Origin: Chryseobacterium tagetis
Lineage (GTDB): Bacteria; Bacteroidota; Bacteroidia; Flavobacteriales; Weeksellaceae
NCBI RefSeq assembly: GCF_016735585.2
Contig: NZ_JAERSE020000003.1
Coordinates: forward strand, 124,001 to 188,000
DNA: 64,000 nucleotides
Direction of reading: 5' to 3'
Each line of letters starts with the position of its first letter. The stretch's first letter is position 1. The notes under the pieces are model-generated. The model saw nothing but the letters and a program-made list of their open reading frames with translations. It had not been told where the DNA came from and ran no database searches. The position numbers and the translations under genes were made by a program. This document shows, piece after piece, positions 1-8,483 of the stretch.

Positions 1-33
1 TTATTTTCAGAAGAAATAAAAATAAACATTCTT

Positions 34-111
34 TTGTCATTCTGAATGTAACGGAAGTGAAATGAAGAATCTATTGTTTTGATCAGAGATTCTTCCTTCG
101 TCAGAATGACA
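34..111. repeat. REP-like inverted pair (GTCATTC...GAATCT family)
   Basis: Two related units in opposite orientation: 34-72 starts TGTCATTCTGAA and ends AAGAATCT; 85-111 starts AGAGATTCTTCC and ends CAGAATGACA. Together they can fold into an imperfect hairpin. Related units occur at 6536, 24648, 35637, 35689 and 36072. The pair sits 20 bases before the first gene, inside what is normally the bat operon. Confidence 0.6.
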
Positions 112-130
112 GATGAGAGGTTAAAATTTA

Positions 131-1036
131 ATGATAAAATTGAAAAAACTACTATTCATATTTTGCTTTTTGATCTGTGCGAATGCTTTTTCACAGATAC
201 TTTCTTCCAGTGTAGAGAAGAAAACCATTGCTTTGGGAGAAGTGAATCATATTGTTATCACGATCAATAATTTACATGATAAAAAGGTTTCTGCAGCTCC
301 TGAAAATGAACTGTTGCCTTTTCATTTTGAAGAAGTAAAGGACAGTATTGCCCAGACTAAAGATATTTATTACCGAAGAATTGAATTTGCGGTATTTGAA
401 GAAGGGAATTTTACAATTCCCGCATTGGAATTTAAGGTGGACGGAAAGATTTTGAAAACAATTCCTTATGAAATAGATGTCATTAATACAGCTAAAAAAG
501 ATGACCAGATCAATGATATCATGCAGAATAAAGAGGTTAATCTGGAAGTTAAAGACTATTGGGAACTTTACAAATGGTATATTTTAGCAGGTTTATCGAT
601 CATTGCTTTGATTATTGCTATTGTGATGTTTATTAAATGGGGAAGGAAAGCTAAAGATTCTCCTGTAGTAGCTACTAATCAGACTTTGAAGGAACTGGAA
701 TCTTTAAAAAAGAAAAAATATGTGGAAAGTGGAAATTACCGTTCATTCTATGTAGAACTGATTGATATTTCCAGAAAATTTATTTCCAGACAATATCATT
801 TGCCTGCAGATGTTTTGTTAACAGATGATTTGATTGATTTGATGAAAAAAAACAATACCATTTCTCTCGAAAATGAAAAAGTAGTGGAAGAAGTTTTTTT
901 ACGCGGAGATCTGGTGAAATTCGCTAAAACCTTTCCGGATAAAGAAGCCATGGAAAAAGATTTTGCAGACATCAGAGAATTTGTGAAACGCTCGTCGAAG
1001 GATTTGGAATTTGAAAATTTGAGAAAGGATGTTTGA
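131..1036 (+). CDS. Bat operon membrane protein, DUF4381-like
   Basis: Predicted inner-membrane protein of 301 residues. A signal peptide (about 1-22, ending NAFSQ) is followed by an exported beta-rich domain, one membrane helix at about 149-169, and a cytoplasmic helical tail. It lies where Bacteroidota bat operons (moxR, DUF58, this gene, batA-batD) carry such a protein, and it overlaps batA by 8 nt, implying coupled translation. Its exact job is not known; a role with the MoxR/BatA/BatB von Willebrand factor A machinery at the envelope is inferred from context. The upstream moxR and DUF58 genes would lie outside the window. Confidence 0.75.
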   Translation: MIKLKKLLFIFCFLICANAFSQILSSSVEKKTIALGEVNHIVITINNLHDKKVSAAPENELLPFHFEEVKDSIAQTKDIYYRRIEFAVFEEGNFTIPALEFKVDGKILKTIPYEIDVINTAKKDDQINDIMQNKEVNLEVKDYWELYKWYILAGLSIIALIIAIVMFIKWGRKAKDSPVVATNQTLKELESLKKKKYVESGNYRSFYVELIDISRKFISRQYHLPADVLLTDDLIDLMKKNNTISLENEKVVEEVFLRGDLVKFAKTFPDKEAMEKDFADIREFVKRSSKDLEFENLRKDV

Positions 1037-2021
1037 TTTTGAATTTTATAGTCCGTGGTTTTTGCTTCTTTTTTTACTGTTTATTCCTCTTTTAATTAAA
1101 GATATAAAGAAACAGAAAAGAAAAGGAATTAAAGTTCCTACCGTAAAGAATATGAGCGGTAACAACGGGATTCTTCCCGTGCTCTTTTTACTGAAAATAT
1201 CGAAGTATATTATTCTGTCTGCCTTGATTATTGCTATGGCAAGACCAAGAACATTTACCATTTCTCAGGATAGAGATGATACCAAAGGTGTAGATATTAT
1301 GCTTTCGGTGGATGTTTCTTTAAGTATGTTGGCAAAAGATTTAACACCTGACCGTTTAACGGCTTTAAAGGATATTGCAGTTAAGTTTGTTGAAAAACGC
1401 CCGAATGACAGAATAGGTTTGGTTGCCTATTCAGGAGAAGCGTTTACTAAAGTTCCTGTAACTTCCGATCATCAGGTGGTTATAGATGAGCTGAAAAATC
1501 TGAATCCTTTGGAACTTCAACCAGGAACAGCAATCGGAGAAGGGCTTTCTGTTGCAGTCAATCATCTTAAAAACAGCAAGGCGAAGAGCAAGATCATTAT
1601 TCTGATGACAGATGGTGTCAATACCATAGAAAATGCAATGCCACCACAGATTGCTGCTGAACTGGCTAAAAACAATAATATAAAAGTGTATTCTATCGGG
1701 ATCGGAACCAATGGTTACGCCTTGATGCCTACACAGACCGATATATTCGGAGATTTGGTATTTACGGAAACGGAAGTTAAAATTGACGAGCCGGTTTTGA
1801 AAGACATTGCACAGATGACGGGAGGAAAGTATTTCAGGGCAACTTCAAATTCCGGACTGGCAGAAGTATATGATGAGATTAATCAATTGGAAAAATCTGA
1901 TATAAAGGTTTCAAAACTATATAATTACGAAGAGTATTTTAAAATTTTTCTTTGGATTGCATTGGGAATGCTTGTTTTTGATGCTTTACTGAGATGGGTG
2001 TTTTATAAATTTTTAAGCTGA
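1029..2021 (+). CDS. batA: BatA, VWA domain aerotolerance membrane protein
   Basis: Inner-membrane protein of 330 residues with a von Willebrand factor A domain. Two N-terminal hydrophobic helices (about 8-24 and 56-71) and a C-terminal helix (about 305-324) flank the domain. The metal-binding MIDAS motif D-x-S-x-S is intact at D95, S97 and S99, and a later MTDGVNT fits the third MIDAS segment. Bat proteins were linked to aerotolerance in Bacteroides fragilis; the molecular activity is unsettled. The gene overlaps its upstream neighbour by 8 nt and batB by 1 nt (TGATG), so the operon is tightly coupled. Confidence 0.92.
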   Translation: MFDFEFYSPWFLLLFLLFIPLLIKDIKKQKRKGIKVPTVKNMSGNNGILPVLFLLKISKYIILSALIIAMARPRTFTISQDRDDTKGVDIMLSVDVSLSMLAKDLTPDRLTALKDIAVKFVEKRPNDRIGLVAYSGEAFTKVPVTSDHQVVIDELKNLNPLELQPGTAIGEGLSVAVNHLKNSKAKSKIIILMTDGVNTIENAMPPQIAAELAKNNNIKVYSIGIGTNGYALMPTQTDIFGDLVFTETEVKIDEPVLKDIAQMTGGKYFRATSNSGLAEVYDEINQLEKSDIKVSKLYNYEEYFKIFLWIALGMLVFDALLRWVFYKFLS

Positions 2022-3028
2022 TGGATTGGTATTTAGGAAATTACTGGTATTTGTTGTTGCTGTTGCTTTTGCCGTTTCTAGCAGTCTTGCTAATCCGTTT
2101 TTTTAAATGGAAAAAGAACAGAAGAAATATATTTGCAGAACATCAGTTTCATGAGCAATTATTTGAGAAAAATTCGGGATTTACAAAGTTTTTTCCTGCT
2201 CTCTATCTTTTAGGAACTTTGTTTCTCATATTTTCAATTATTGATCTGTTGAGCGGTTCCAATGAAGTTGAGACCAAACAAAGACTGAATAATGTGATCT
2301 TCATGCTTGATGTTTCAAATTCTATGAATGCCGAAGATGTGGAACCTAGCCGTTTGATGGAGGCTAAAAATGTAATCGTAAATACCATGCAGAAGATGAA
2401 AAGCGATAAAGTAGGAGTGGTCATCTTTGCCGGAGAAGCAACCTCTATCATGCCTTTGACAACCGATTATTCTTCTGCGGAGACTTATATTAACGGTATC
2501 GAAACCAATTCTATGCAGATTCAGGGAACGGATTTTTTAAAAGCGATGGAAGTGGCTGTAGAAAAATTTAAAAACGTGAACAAAGGTGCTAGAAAAATAG
2601 TGCTGTTAAGTGATGGGGAAGATAATGAAGGAAATGATGCTGCAGCGATACGACTGGCTAATAAAGAAGGAATTGTTGTAACCACTATAGGAATCGGGAC
2701 AGAAGAAGGAGCTCCCATTCCTGAATATTCTTTTGGACAGTTAATGGGGTATAAAACAGATACGAACGGTGAAACGGTCATTTCCAAAAGACAAACGGAG
2801 GCTTTGCATAAAATAGCGCAGTCAACAGGAGGTGATTATATTGACGGGAACAACATCAACGAAACTCCTGATAAAATAATGGATATTCTGAGTAAAAAAT
2901 CATTTTCTTCTGAAACTTTGGTGAAATCTCAAAATGCCAACCATTATTATCAATATTTCTTAGTTTTTTCAATCTTATTTTTCTTTTTAATTTATATATT
3001 TAATCCTAAAAGAGATTTTAATGTTTGA
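2021..3028 (+). CDS. batB: BatB, VWA domain aerotolerance membrane protein
   Basis: Paralogue of BatA, 335 residues. It has N-terminal helices at about 9-26 and 57-76, a VWA domain with MIDAS residues D97, S99 and S101 (DVSNSM), and a C-terminal membrane helix near 311-328. Its start codon overlaps the batA stop. BatA and BatB probably form a membrane complex with the TPR protein BatC encoded next; that is known for the family in other species and inferred here. Confidence 0.92.
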   Translation: MDWYLGNYWYLLLLLLLPFLAVLLIRFFKWKKNRRNIFAEHQFHEQLFEKNSGFTKFFPALYLLGTLFLIFSIIDLLSGSNEVETKQRLNNVIFMLDVSNSMNAEDVEPSRLMEAKNVIVNTMQKMKSDKVGVVIFAGEATSIMPLTTDYSSAETYINGIETNSMQIQGTDFLKAMEVAVEKFKNVNKGARKIVLLSDGEDNEGNDAAAIRLANKEGIVVTTIGIGTEEGAPIPEYSFGQLMGYKTDTNGETVISKRQTEALHKIAQSTGGDYIDGNNINETPDKIMDILSKKSFSSETLVKSQNANHYYQYFLVFSILFFFLIYIFNPKRDFNV

Positions 3029-3112
3029 TTTTCTGTTTAGTTTACAGTCGGTTAAGAGATACTTTAACCCAATTTTAACAAATTAGAATCTGTTTATTAA
3101 CATATAAAGGAA

Positions 3113-3120
3113 TAATTTTG
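3113..3120 (+). promoter_or_regulatory. Candidate -7 box TAATTTTG before batC
   Basis: Exact match to the Bacteroidota -7 consensus TAnnTTTG, ending 6 nt before the batC ATG at 3127. It would start transcription at or next to the start codon. I see no good TTG -33 box at 17-23 nt. Confidence 0.4.
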
Positions 3121-3126
3121 CATTTG

Positions 3127-3873
3127 ATGAATACTAAAATCATTTTTTTATCGTTTGTACTTGCCTTTACGTTTTCAGGCTGCATGTTTGGGCAGGAAAG
3201 CTACAGAACTTTAGTGTATGAAGGCAACCAGAAATTCAATGATAAAAATTATGAAGGCGCATCTTCTAAATATATGGAAGCGGTAAAACAAAATGCTAAA
3301 GATTTTACGGCTCATTATAATATGGGAAATGCATTGTATAAAAGCAAAAAATATGAAGAGGCAAAGGCAGAATTTGAAAAGGCAAAAGCACTTTCTCAGA
3401 ATCTTCCGGATAAAGCAGCAGCTCTACATAATTTAGGAAACACTTATATGCAAATGAACCAGCCGGAAAAGGCGGCAGATTACTATAAGCAATCCTTAAA
3501 ACAAAATCCTAAAAGTGAGGCAACAAGAAAAAACTATGAAATTGCCAAACTGAAGGAAAAAGAAAATCAACAAAAGAAGAACCAGCAGAACAACTCAGGC
3601 AAAGGAGGCGGTGGTGAAAACCAAAAACAAAATGATGATCAAAACGGAAATCCTAAAGATCAAAAACAAGATCAGGGAAAAGGCCAGCAAAATAAGGGAA
3701 AAAATCAGGAAGGAAACAGCCCTGATCAGAACCAGAATAATGAAGGCAAAATACCAAAAGATCTTGAAAATGCCATATTAAACAAAGTAAGCGAAAAAGA
3801 AAAGGAAACCGCCAGAAGAATTTTAAATAAGAATTCTTATTCGATGCCGCAAAGCAACGAGAAAGATTGGTGA
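3127..3873 (+). CDS. batC: BatC, TPR-repeat protein
   Basis: Exported TPR protein of 248 residues. An N-terminal hydrophobic signal (through about residue 24) is followed by three to four tetratricopeptide repeats (motifs such as YNMGNALYKSKKYEEA and HNLGNTYMQMNQPEKA). After these come a long Q/N/K/G-rich low-complexity linker and a short charged C-terminus. In Bat systems BatC is thought to contact BatB. A longer frame opens at a TTG at 3118, but that TTG lies inside a promoter-like box, so the ATG at 3127 is chosen. The stop overlaps the batD start by 1 nt. Confidence 0.88.
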   Translation: MNTKIIFLSFVLAFTFSGCMFGQESYRTLVYEGNQKFNDKNYEGASSKYMEAVKQNAKDFTAHYNMGNALYKSKKYEEAKAEFEKAKALSQNLPDKAAALHNLGNTYMQMNQPEKAADYYKQSLKQNPKSEATRKNYEIAKLKEKENQQKKNQQNNSGKGGGGENQKQNDDQNGNPKDQKQDQGKGQQNKGKNQEGNSPDQNQNNEGKIPKDLENAILNKVSEKEKETARRILNKNSYSMPQSNEKDW

Positions 3874-5615
3874 TGAAGCAAAAGCTTATCTACATATTAT
3901 TACTCTTTATATCCATAATCTCTTATGGACAGGTAAATCTTTCTCTGGAGTCGGATAAAGCGGAGTATAATGGGAAGGAAATCATAAATCTTACCATTGT
4001 ACTGGAGCTAAATGGAGGAGAGCTGGAACAGCAATCCGGATTTCAATTACCGGACCTTTCAAAATTTACTATAATAGGAAGTGGTTCTGTAACAAACAGT
4101 TTCATTGATCCTTTGACCAATACGGTAATTACCGAGAAAATTACCCGTTTGGCACTTGAACCTAAAAAGAAAGGTAAAGTGAGAATCGGTTCTGTTCTTG
4201 TTACGGTCAGCAACAAAATTTATAAAACAGAGCCTTTTGATATTGTCATAAAAGATATCGATAAAAAATCTGCTGCACATGCTATGGCGCAGAATGATGT
4301 ATTTCTGAATATGGAGATCGAAGATAGAGAAGTCTATCAGGATCAGCCTACCATTGCGGTGCTGAAAGTATATTCCAGAAATATTGATAATCTTAGAAAG
4401 GTTAAAAATATACAGCTTCCTCAACAGGGAAACATCAACGTACATCCCGTACATTTTAGAAAATCAGAGATTGATCCTTCCGATATGGGAGGGAATATGG
4501 CTTCACAGGTTATCGCTGTATTTATGGTTTTCCCTAATCAGGCAGGATATGTGGAAGTACCGGCTGTTTCGGCTTCTGTAAGTACACTTGCCAATAAGAG
4601 CAAAATACTTTCCAATAAAGTAAAACTTAATGTAAAAAAACTTCCTGAAGGGTCACCCGAAAGCTTCAAAGATGCGGTTGGAAACTTTAAGGTAGATATT
4701 TATTGTCCTACAAAAGAAAAAAACGAAGTTAAAAAACCGATGCATGTCATTGTGAAAGTTTCAGGAGAAGGGAATATTACCGATATGAAACTTCCCGGGA
4801 TTGAAGCTTCTCAGGACTACGAGTTTTTTAACCCTCAAATTACTTCAAAAGTATATCCCGGAAAAGTAGGAATGAAAGGCGAAATCTTTGCCAATTATAT
4901 CGTCATTCCGAAAAAGCAAGGGACGATTTCAATTAGAACTGAAGATTTTTCTTTTTTTGATCCAGAAAGAAAAGAATATGTTGAAGTTCCCGCTGAACAA
5001 TTAAGTATCCATTCATTTTCACATGAGCAAATGCTGGAATCACGTTCTACTGTAGAAAAAGTGAATGAGTATACCAACAATTTTTTAGAAACGGTAAACA
5101 CCCCGGTTTTAAAGACAACTTCATTTAAAGTAAAAGAAAAAAACAAGTTCAATTGGAATGTATTATTCGTGAATATTGCTATTCTGCTAAGCTTATTTAT
5201 CGCTTATCTTTTATTTAGAAATTGGCAAAAAAAGCGTTCTTTGGTTAGCAAAACAACATCTTCTGAATCTTTAGGTTCGGTGGCAGAAACAGAAGAAGAA
5301 ATTCGTACTCTGCTGAAAACGGATATTGCAGACAATTTTAATTATTTAAAAAATCTGAAAGAAAATAAAGAGTACGCTAAGTTTTTTGAAACAGTAGAAG
5401 AACTTGATTCGGAAGTGCGAAATCAATATTTTCAAAGTTCTTCAAAGGATTTCACATTGTTTCTAGAAAATTATAAAGGAGCTCATATTGCTGAGGAATA
5501 TAGAATTTTATCCCAAAAAATTCAGATTGAAAAATATGCTCCTGTGAAATCTGAAGAAGGAATTGATGAGCTATTTAATACAATTGTTAAATTATATTCT
5601 AGTATTATCAAATAA
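3873..5615 (+). CDS. batD: BatD, aerotolerance membrane protein
   Basis: Protein of 580 residues typical of the BatD (oxygen tolerance) family. A signal peptide ending SYGQ is followed by several beta-sandwich-like exported domains, one membrane helix near 430-447 (NVLFVNIAILLSLFIAYLLF) and a helical cytoplasmic tail of about 130 residues. The start is the ATG at 3873, overlapping the batC stop as TGATG; upstream TTG and GTG codons in frame are less likely. It is the last recognised bat gene here. No BatE follows; a MarC-family gene comes next. Confidence 0.9.
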   Translation: MKQKLIYILLLFISIISYGQVNLSLESDKAEYNGKEIINLTIVLELNGGELEQQSGFQLPDLSKFTIIGSGSVTNSFIDPLTNTVITEKITRLALEPKKKGKVRIGSVLVTVSNKIYKTEPFDIVIKDIDKKSAAHAMAQNDVFLNMEIEDREVYQDQPTIAVLKVYSRNIDNLRKVKNIQLPQQGNINVHPVHFRKSEIDPSDMGGNMASQVIAVFMVFPNQAGYVEVPAVSASVSTLANKSKILSNKVKLNVKKLPEGSPESFKDAVGNFKVDIYCPTKEKNEVKKPMHVIVKVSGEGNITDMKLPGIEASQDYEFFNPQITSKVYPGKVGMKGEIFANYIVIPKKQGTISIRTEDFSFFDPERKEYVEVPAEQLSIHSFSHEQMLESRSTVEKVNEYTNNFLETVNTPVLKTTSFKVKEKNKFNWNVLFVNIAILLSLFIAYLLFRNWQKKRSLVSKTTSSESLGSVAETEEEIRTLLKTDIADNFNYLKNLKENKEYAKFFETVEELDSEVRNQYFQSSSKDFTLFLENYKGAHIAEEYRILSQKIQIEKYAPVKSEEGIDELFNTIVKLYSSIIK

Positions 5616-5629
5616 TTAATTATTTTTCA

Positions 5630-5637
5630 TATTTTTG
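5630..5637 (+). promoter_or_regulatory. Candidate -7 box TATTTTTG before MarC-family gene
   Basis: Matches TAnnTTTG, 22 nt before the ATG at 5660. It would give the MarC-family gene its own promoter, separate from the bat operon. Confidence 0.45.
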
Positions 5638-5659
5638 CGAAATTATTAATTGTAATATA

Positions 5660-6262
5660 ATGGAAGTATTCGAACATTTTTCTATCAAAGAGATTATCAC
5701 CTGTTTTATGGTACTTTTTGCCGTGATCGATATCATTGGTTCTATTCCTATTGTAGTGAGTTTGCAACAAAAATTCGGACAGATTGAAGCAAGAAGAGCA
5801 TCCGTTACAGCAGGTGGGATTATGCTTGTTTTTCTTTTTGTAGGAAATAAGATCCTGAAATTTATAGGAGTAGATGTCAATTCATTTGCGATTGCAGGTG
5901 CATTCGTAATTTTCATTATTGCTTTGGAAATGATTTTAGGAATTGAGATCAATAAAACTTCCGAAGCAAAGTCGGCGTCTATCGTTCCGATCGCTTTTCC
6001 ATTGGTGGCAGGAGCAGGAACTTTAACGACTACGTTATCTTTAAAAGCTGAATTTCATGATATTAATATCATTTTTGGAATCATTCTCAATACAATTTTC
6101 GTATATTTGGTGCTGAAATCTGCTACTTGGCTGGAAAAGAAAATGGGGGAAGCAACATTAGCTATTTTACAGAAAGTTTTTGGAATTATTCTTCTAGCAA
6201 TTTCAATCAAATTATTTACCGCAAACTTTGCCCAATTGGTGCAGAATTATATTAATTTTTAA
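5660..6262 (+). CDS. MarC family integral membrane protein
   Basis: Integral membrane protein of 200 residues with six predicted helices, matching the MarC/UPF0056 family in length and pattern: DIIGSIPIV near the N-terminus, a polar AFVIFIIALEMILGI segment, and FPLVAGAGTLTT before the third pair of helices. The family's substrate is unknown; the original link to multiple antibiotic resistance was not upheld. It is followed after 5 nt by a small membrane protein gene, likely co-transcribed. Confidence 0.9.
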   Translation: MEVFEHFSIKEIITCFMVLFAVIDIIGSIPIVVSLQQKFGQIEARRASVTAGGIMLVFLFVGNKILKFIGVDVNSFAIAGAFVIFIIALEMILGIEINKTSEAKSASIVPIAFPLVAGAGTLTTTLSLKAEFHDINIIFGIILNTIFVYLVLKSATWLEKKMGEATLAILQKVFGIILLAISIKLFTANFAQLVQNYINF

Positions 6263-6267
6263 AAATT

Positions 6268-6462
6268 ATGCAGAAGTTTTATAAAGTATTTTTGATCGTT
6301 TTCGTTATCATTATCGGAATCAATGTATATGCAATAGATTTTAACACAGATCTTTTATCTGAAGATAATCTGAAGTTTGTTTTCTCTATTGGAGCAGGAG
6401 TTATTGGGTTGATATTACTTTTTGTAATGAATACCTGGAGTAAAGTTGGAGTAAGAAAATAA
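6268..6462 (+). CDS. Small two-helix membrane protein
   Basis: A 64-residue protein with two hydrophobic segments (about 5-24 and 37-57) separated by an acidic loop (TDLLSEDN). I do not recognise a named family. Its position 5 nt behind the MarC-family gene and before a strong terminator argues that it is a real gene in that operon and may partner the MarC protein. Confidence 0.7.
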   Translation: MQKFYKVFLIVFVIIIGINVYAIDFNTDLLSEDNLKFVFSIGAGVIGLILLFVMNTWSKVGVRK

Positions 6463-6488
6463 TTATTTTTAATTATCCTATCAAATAT

Positions 6489-6520
6489 AAACCTCTTTCA
6501 TATTGAAAGAGGTTTTTTAT
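6489..6520 (+). terminator. Rho-independent terminator after MarC operon
   Basis: An 11-bp stem (AACCTCTTTCA / TGAAAGAGGTT) with a 3-nt loop, followed by a T-run. Confidence 0.85.
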
Positions 6521-6535
6521 TTACGAGTTAAGGAT

Positions 6536-6564
6536 TTGTCATTCTGAATAAAATGAAGAATCTC
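6536..6564. repeat. REP-like unit
   Basis: Starts TTGTCATTCTGAAT and ends GAAGAATCTC; same family as the pair at 34-111, here with a short middle. It lies between convergent transcription units. Confidence 0.5.
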
Positions 6565-6587
6565 AACAGATTTTTAGTGATATAAAT

Positions 6588-7556
6588 TTAAGAAACCACA
6601 AGATTCTTCAACACAGCTTCTGATTTCAATTCAGTTTCTATCCACTCTTTTTCAGGATTACTTTGCGCGGTGATTCCGCCTCCTACAAAAAGATGAATGG
6701 CGTTTTTATAAAGTTTAGAACAACGTAGATTAACAAAGTACTGAATATTTTCTTCGGTTTCTGTTTTGATATAACCGGCATACAATTCACGTGGAAACTT
6801 TTCCAGCTTCTGAATGTTTTCTTTACAGAAATCCTTTGGAATACCACAAACAGCCGGAGTGGGATGTAATTCCTGAATGATGGTGTCTAAATCTTCCGGT
6901 TGAATTTTTATTTTAAAATCAGTTCTGAGATGCTTAATATTTCCGGAAATATGATCATAGGTTTCCGATTCTTCAAGAGCCTCGGAATAGTTTTTTAAAA
7001 TGTTTCTGATATAGCTCGAAACGGGTTTTTGTTCTTCAATTTCTTTTTCAGACCAGTTTTCAGAAACCGGAAGAGTTCCGGCAAGACTCATCGTTTCAAA
7101 AGTGTGAGTCTGCTTATTGAATTTCCCTAATACTTCTGAAAAGGCGCCCATCCAAGAATTTTCTCCATCAATAAAGATATATCTGAATGCATTGGGATAG
7201 GCATTACAAAGTTTTTTAAAGCTTTCTTTAAGATCAATCTGATTAAAATCAGTGAATATTTTTCTTCTGGAATAGACCAGTTTAGGAAGCTGATTATTTT
7301 TAATGACTTCGATTACTTTATCCAGATTTTCTAGGTATTCGTTTTTAGTTTCCGGCGTAAAATTGTTATTATCTTCTATTAAAAAGTCGCTTGAAATTCT
7401 TGTCTGATCAAAATCTTCCTGATCTATTTCAATAATTTTTCCATTACAGTCAATTTGCCTTAGTCCGTCGAAAGAATAAAAACTGATGTGGTTTTCGCTT
7501 GAATTTTCGTCTGTTGAATAGAGCTTTTCGTTGAATGGAAATTTGAAATAGATCAT
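6588..7556 (-). CDS. menF: Isochorismate synthase
   Basis: Cytoplasmic chorismate-utilising enzyme of 322 residues, expected to convert chorismate to isochorismate for menaquinone, the main respiratory quinone of flavobacteria. Family motifs are HPTPAVCGIP, RELYAGYI and GGGITAQSNPEKEW in the C-terminal half. It is about 100 residues shorter than E. coli MenF, lacking most of the N-terminal part, as is usual in Bacteroidota. Other chorismate-binding enzymes (anthranilate or aminodeoxychorismate synthases) are less likely. It follows the outer-membrane-type protein gene by 21 nt and may be read from the same transcript. Confidence 0.85.
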   Translation of the reverse strand: MIYFKFPFNEKLYSTDENSSENHISFYSFDGLRQIDCNGKIIEIDQEDFDQTRISSDFLIEDNNNFTPETKNEYLENLDKVIEVIKNNQLPKLVYSRRKIFTDFNQIDLKESFKKLCNAYPNAFRYIFIDGENSWMGAFSEVLGKFNKQTHTFETMSLAGTLPVSENWSEKEIEEQKPVSSYIRNILKNYSEALEESETYDHISGNIKHLRTDFKIKIQPEDLDTIIQELHPTPAVCGIPKDFCKENIQKLEKFPRELYAGYIKTETEENIQYFVNLRCSKLYKNAIHLFVGGGITAQSNPEKEWIETELKSEAVLKNLVVS

Positions 7557-7577
7557 TATGTAAGGCTTTTCGAAAAA

Positions 7578-8471
7578 TCAGGACTTAGAAATTGAATAAG
7601 TAATTCCAAAGTTGATTTTGCTTTCTGCAAAGGTATTATTAGTCTTAAAAATGTCAAAATCAAAAGAGCTGTTTTTTAATGAAATATTCTTCATTTTATA
7701 TTGCTGATATTCTGCAAAAACAAGAAAATGTTTTAAAATTCTGTAATGCAGTCCGAATGAGAATCCAATATTAGTTTGCTGACTTTTAAAATCATCCAAC
7801 TTACTTAAAACATTGTTCTCAGGAACCAGAAACTGCATTTTATAAGCGTTTTTATTGACTAAAATTCCGGCAAACGGACGAATGTTTTTCCATTCGTAAG
7901 CAACTTTTAACTGTAAAGCATATTCAACATGTTTATTGTTGAATCTTTGAAATAATACAGGTTGCTGATCTTTGGTGAAATAAAAGCCATTGAGATACGT
8001 ATCTTCTTTATTGGCATCCAAATCAAAGGAGGAATTCCAATGATAGATATTTGCGGAAAGTAGTAATGAGAGTGGAAATGAGAAAAAGTTTTTTGAGCCC
8101 CAGATTCCTATATTTTCTCCAAATTGTTGCTTATTTTCGGACATAAATGCTGTCCAGTCGGAATTTTTAAAACCTATTCCCGCTTCAATACCATATTGAA
8201 AAGTATGAAGGAGTTTTCGCTTTATTTTTTTCTCGTTCTTTTGTTTGTCGGTGTTTTCTGTGTAAGAGTCTTTTATTTCTCTCTCGGAAACTAATAATGG
8301 AGATATAACCAGATTTTTTGATTTTAACTGTAAAGGTTTTTCGATATAAACCGTATCGTAAACAACTACTTTTTCATATACATACACCGTATCTACTTTT
8401 CTTTTTTTTTGTGCTAATGAAAAGTTGATAATAATGACGGAAAAGAGAAGAAATATCTTTTTTAGAAGCAT
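7578..8471 (-). CDS. Predicted outer-membrane protein of the sigma factor operon
   Basis: A 297-residue protein with a signal peptide (about 1-20, ending SLAQ). It then has a short repeated motif DTVYVYEK...YDTVYIEK (about 27-45), a charged linker, and a C-terminal half rich in alternating hydrophobic and aromatic residues that looks like an outer-membrane beta-barrel. I do not recognise a named family. It lies 12 nt after the ECF sigma gene. The DTVYIEK motif resembles the last residues of that sigma protein (RDTIYIER), suggesting the two proteins are functionally linked in the periplasm. Confidence 0.65.
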   Translation of the reverse strand: MLLKKIFLLFSVIIINFSLAQKKRKVDTVYVYEKVVVYDTVYIEKPLQLKSKNLVISPLLVSEREIKDSYTENTDKQKNEKKIKRKLLHTFQYGIEAGIGFKNSDWTAFMSENKQQFGENIGIWGSKNFFSFPLSLLLSANIYHWNSSFDLDANKEDTYLNGFYFTKDQQPVLFQRFNNKHVEYALQLKVAYEWKNIRPFAGILVNKNAYKMQFLVPENNVLSKLDDFKSQQTNIGFSFGLHYRILKHFLVFAEYQQYKMKNISLKNSSFDFDIFKTNNTFAESKINFGITYSISKS

Positions 8472-8483
8472 GTTTTGATTAGT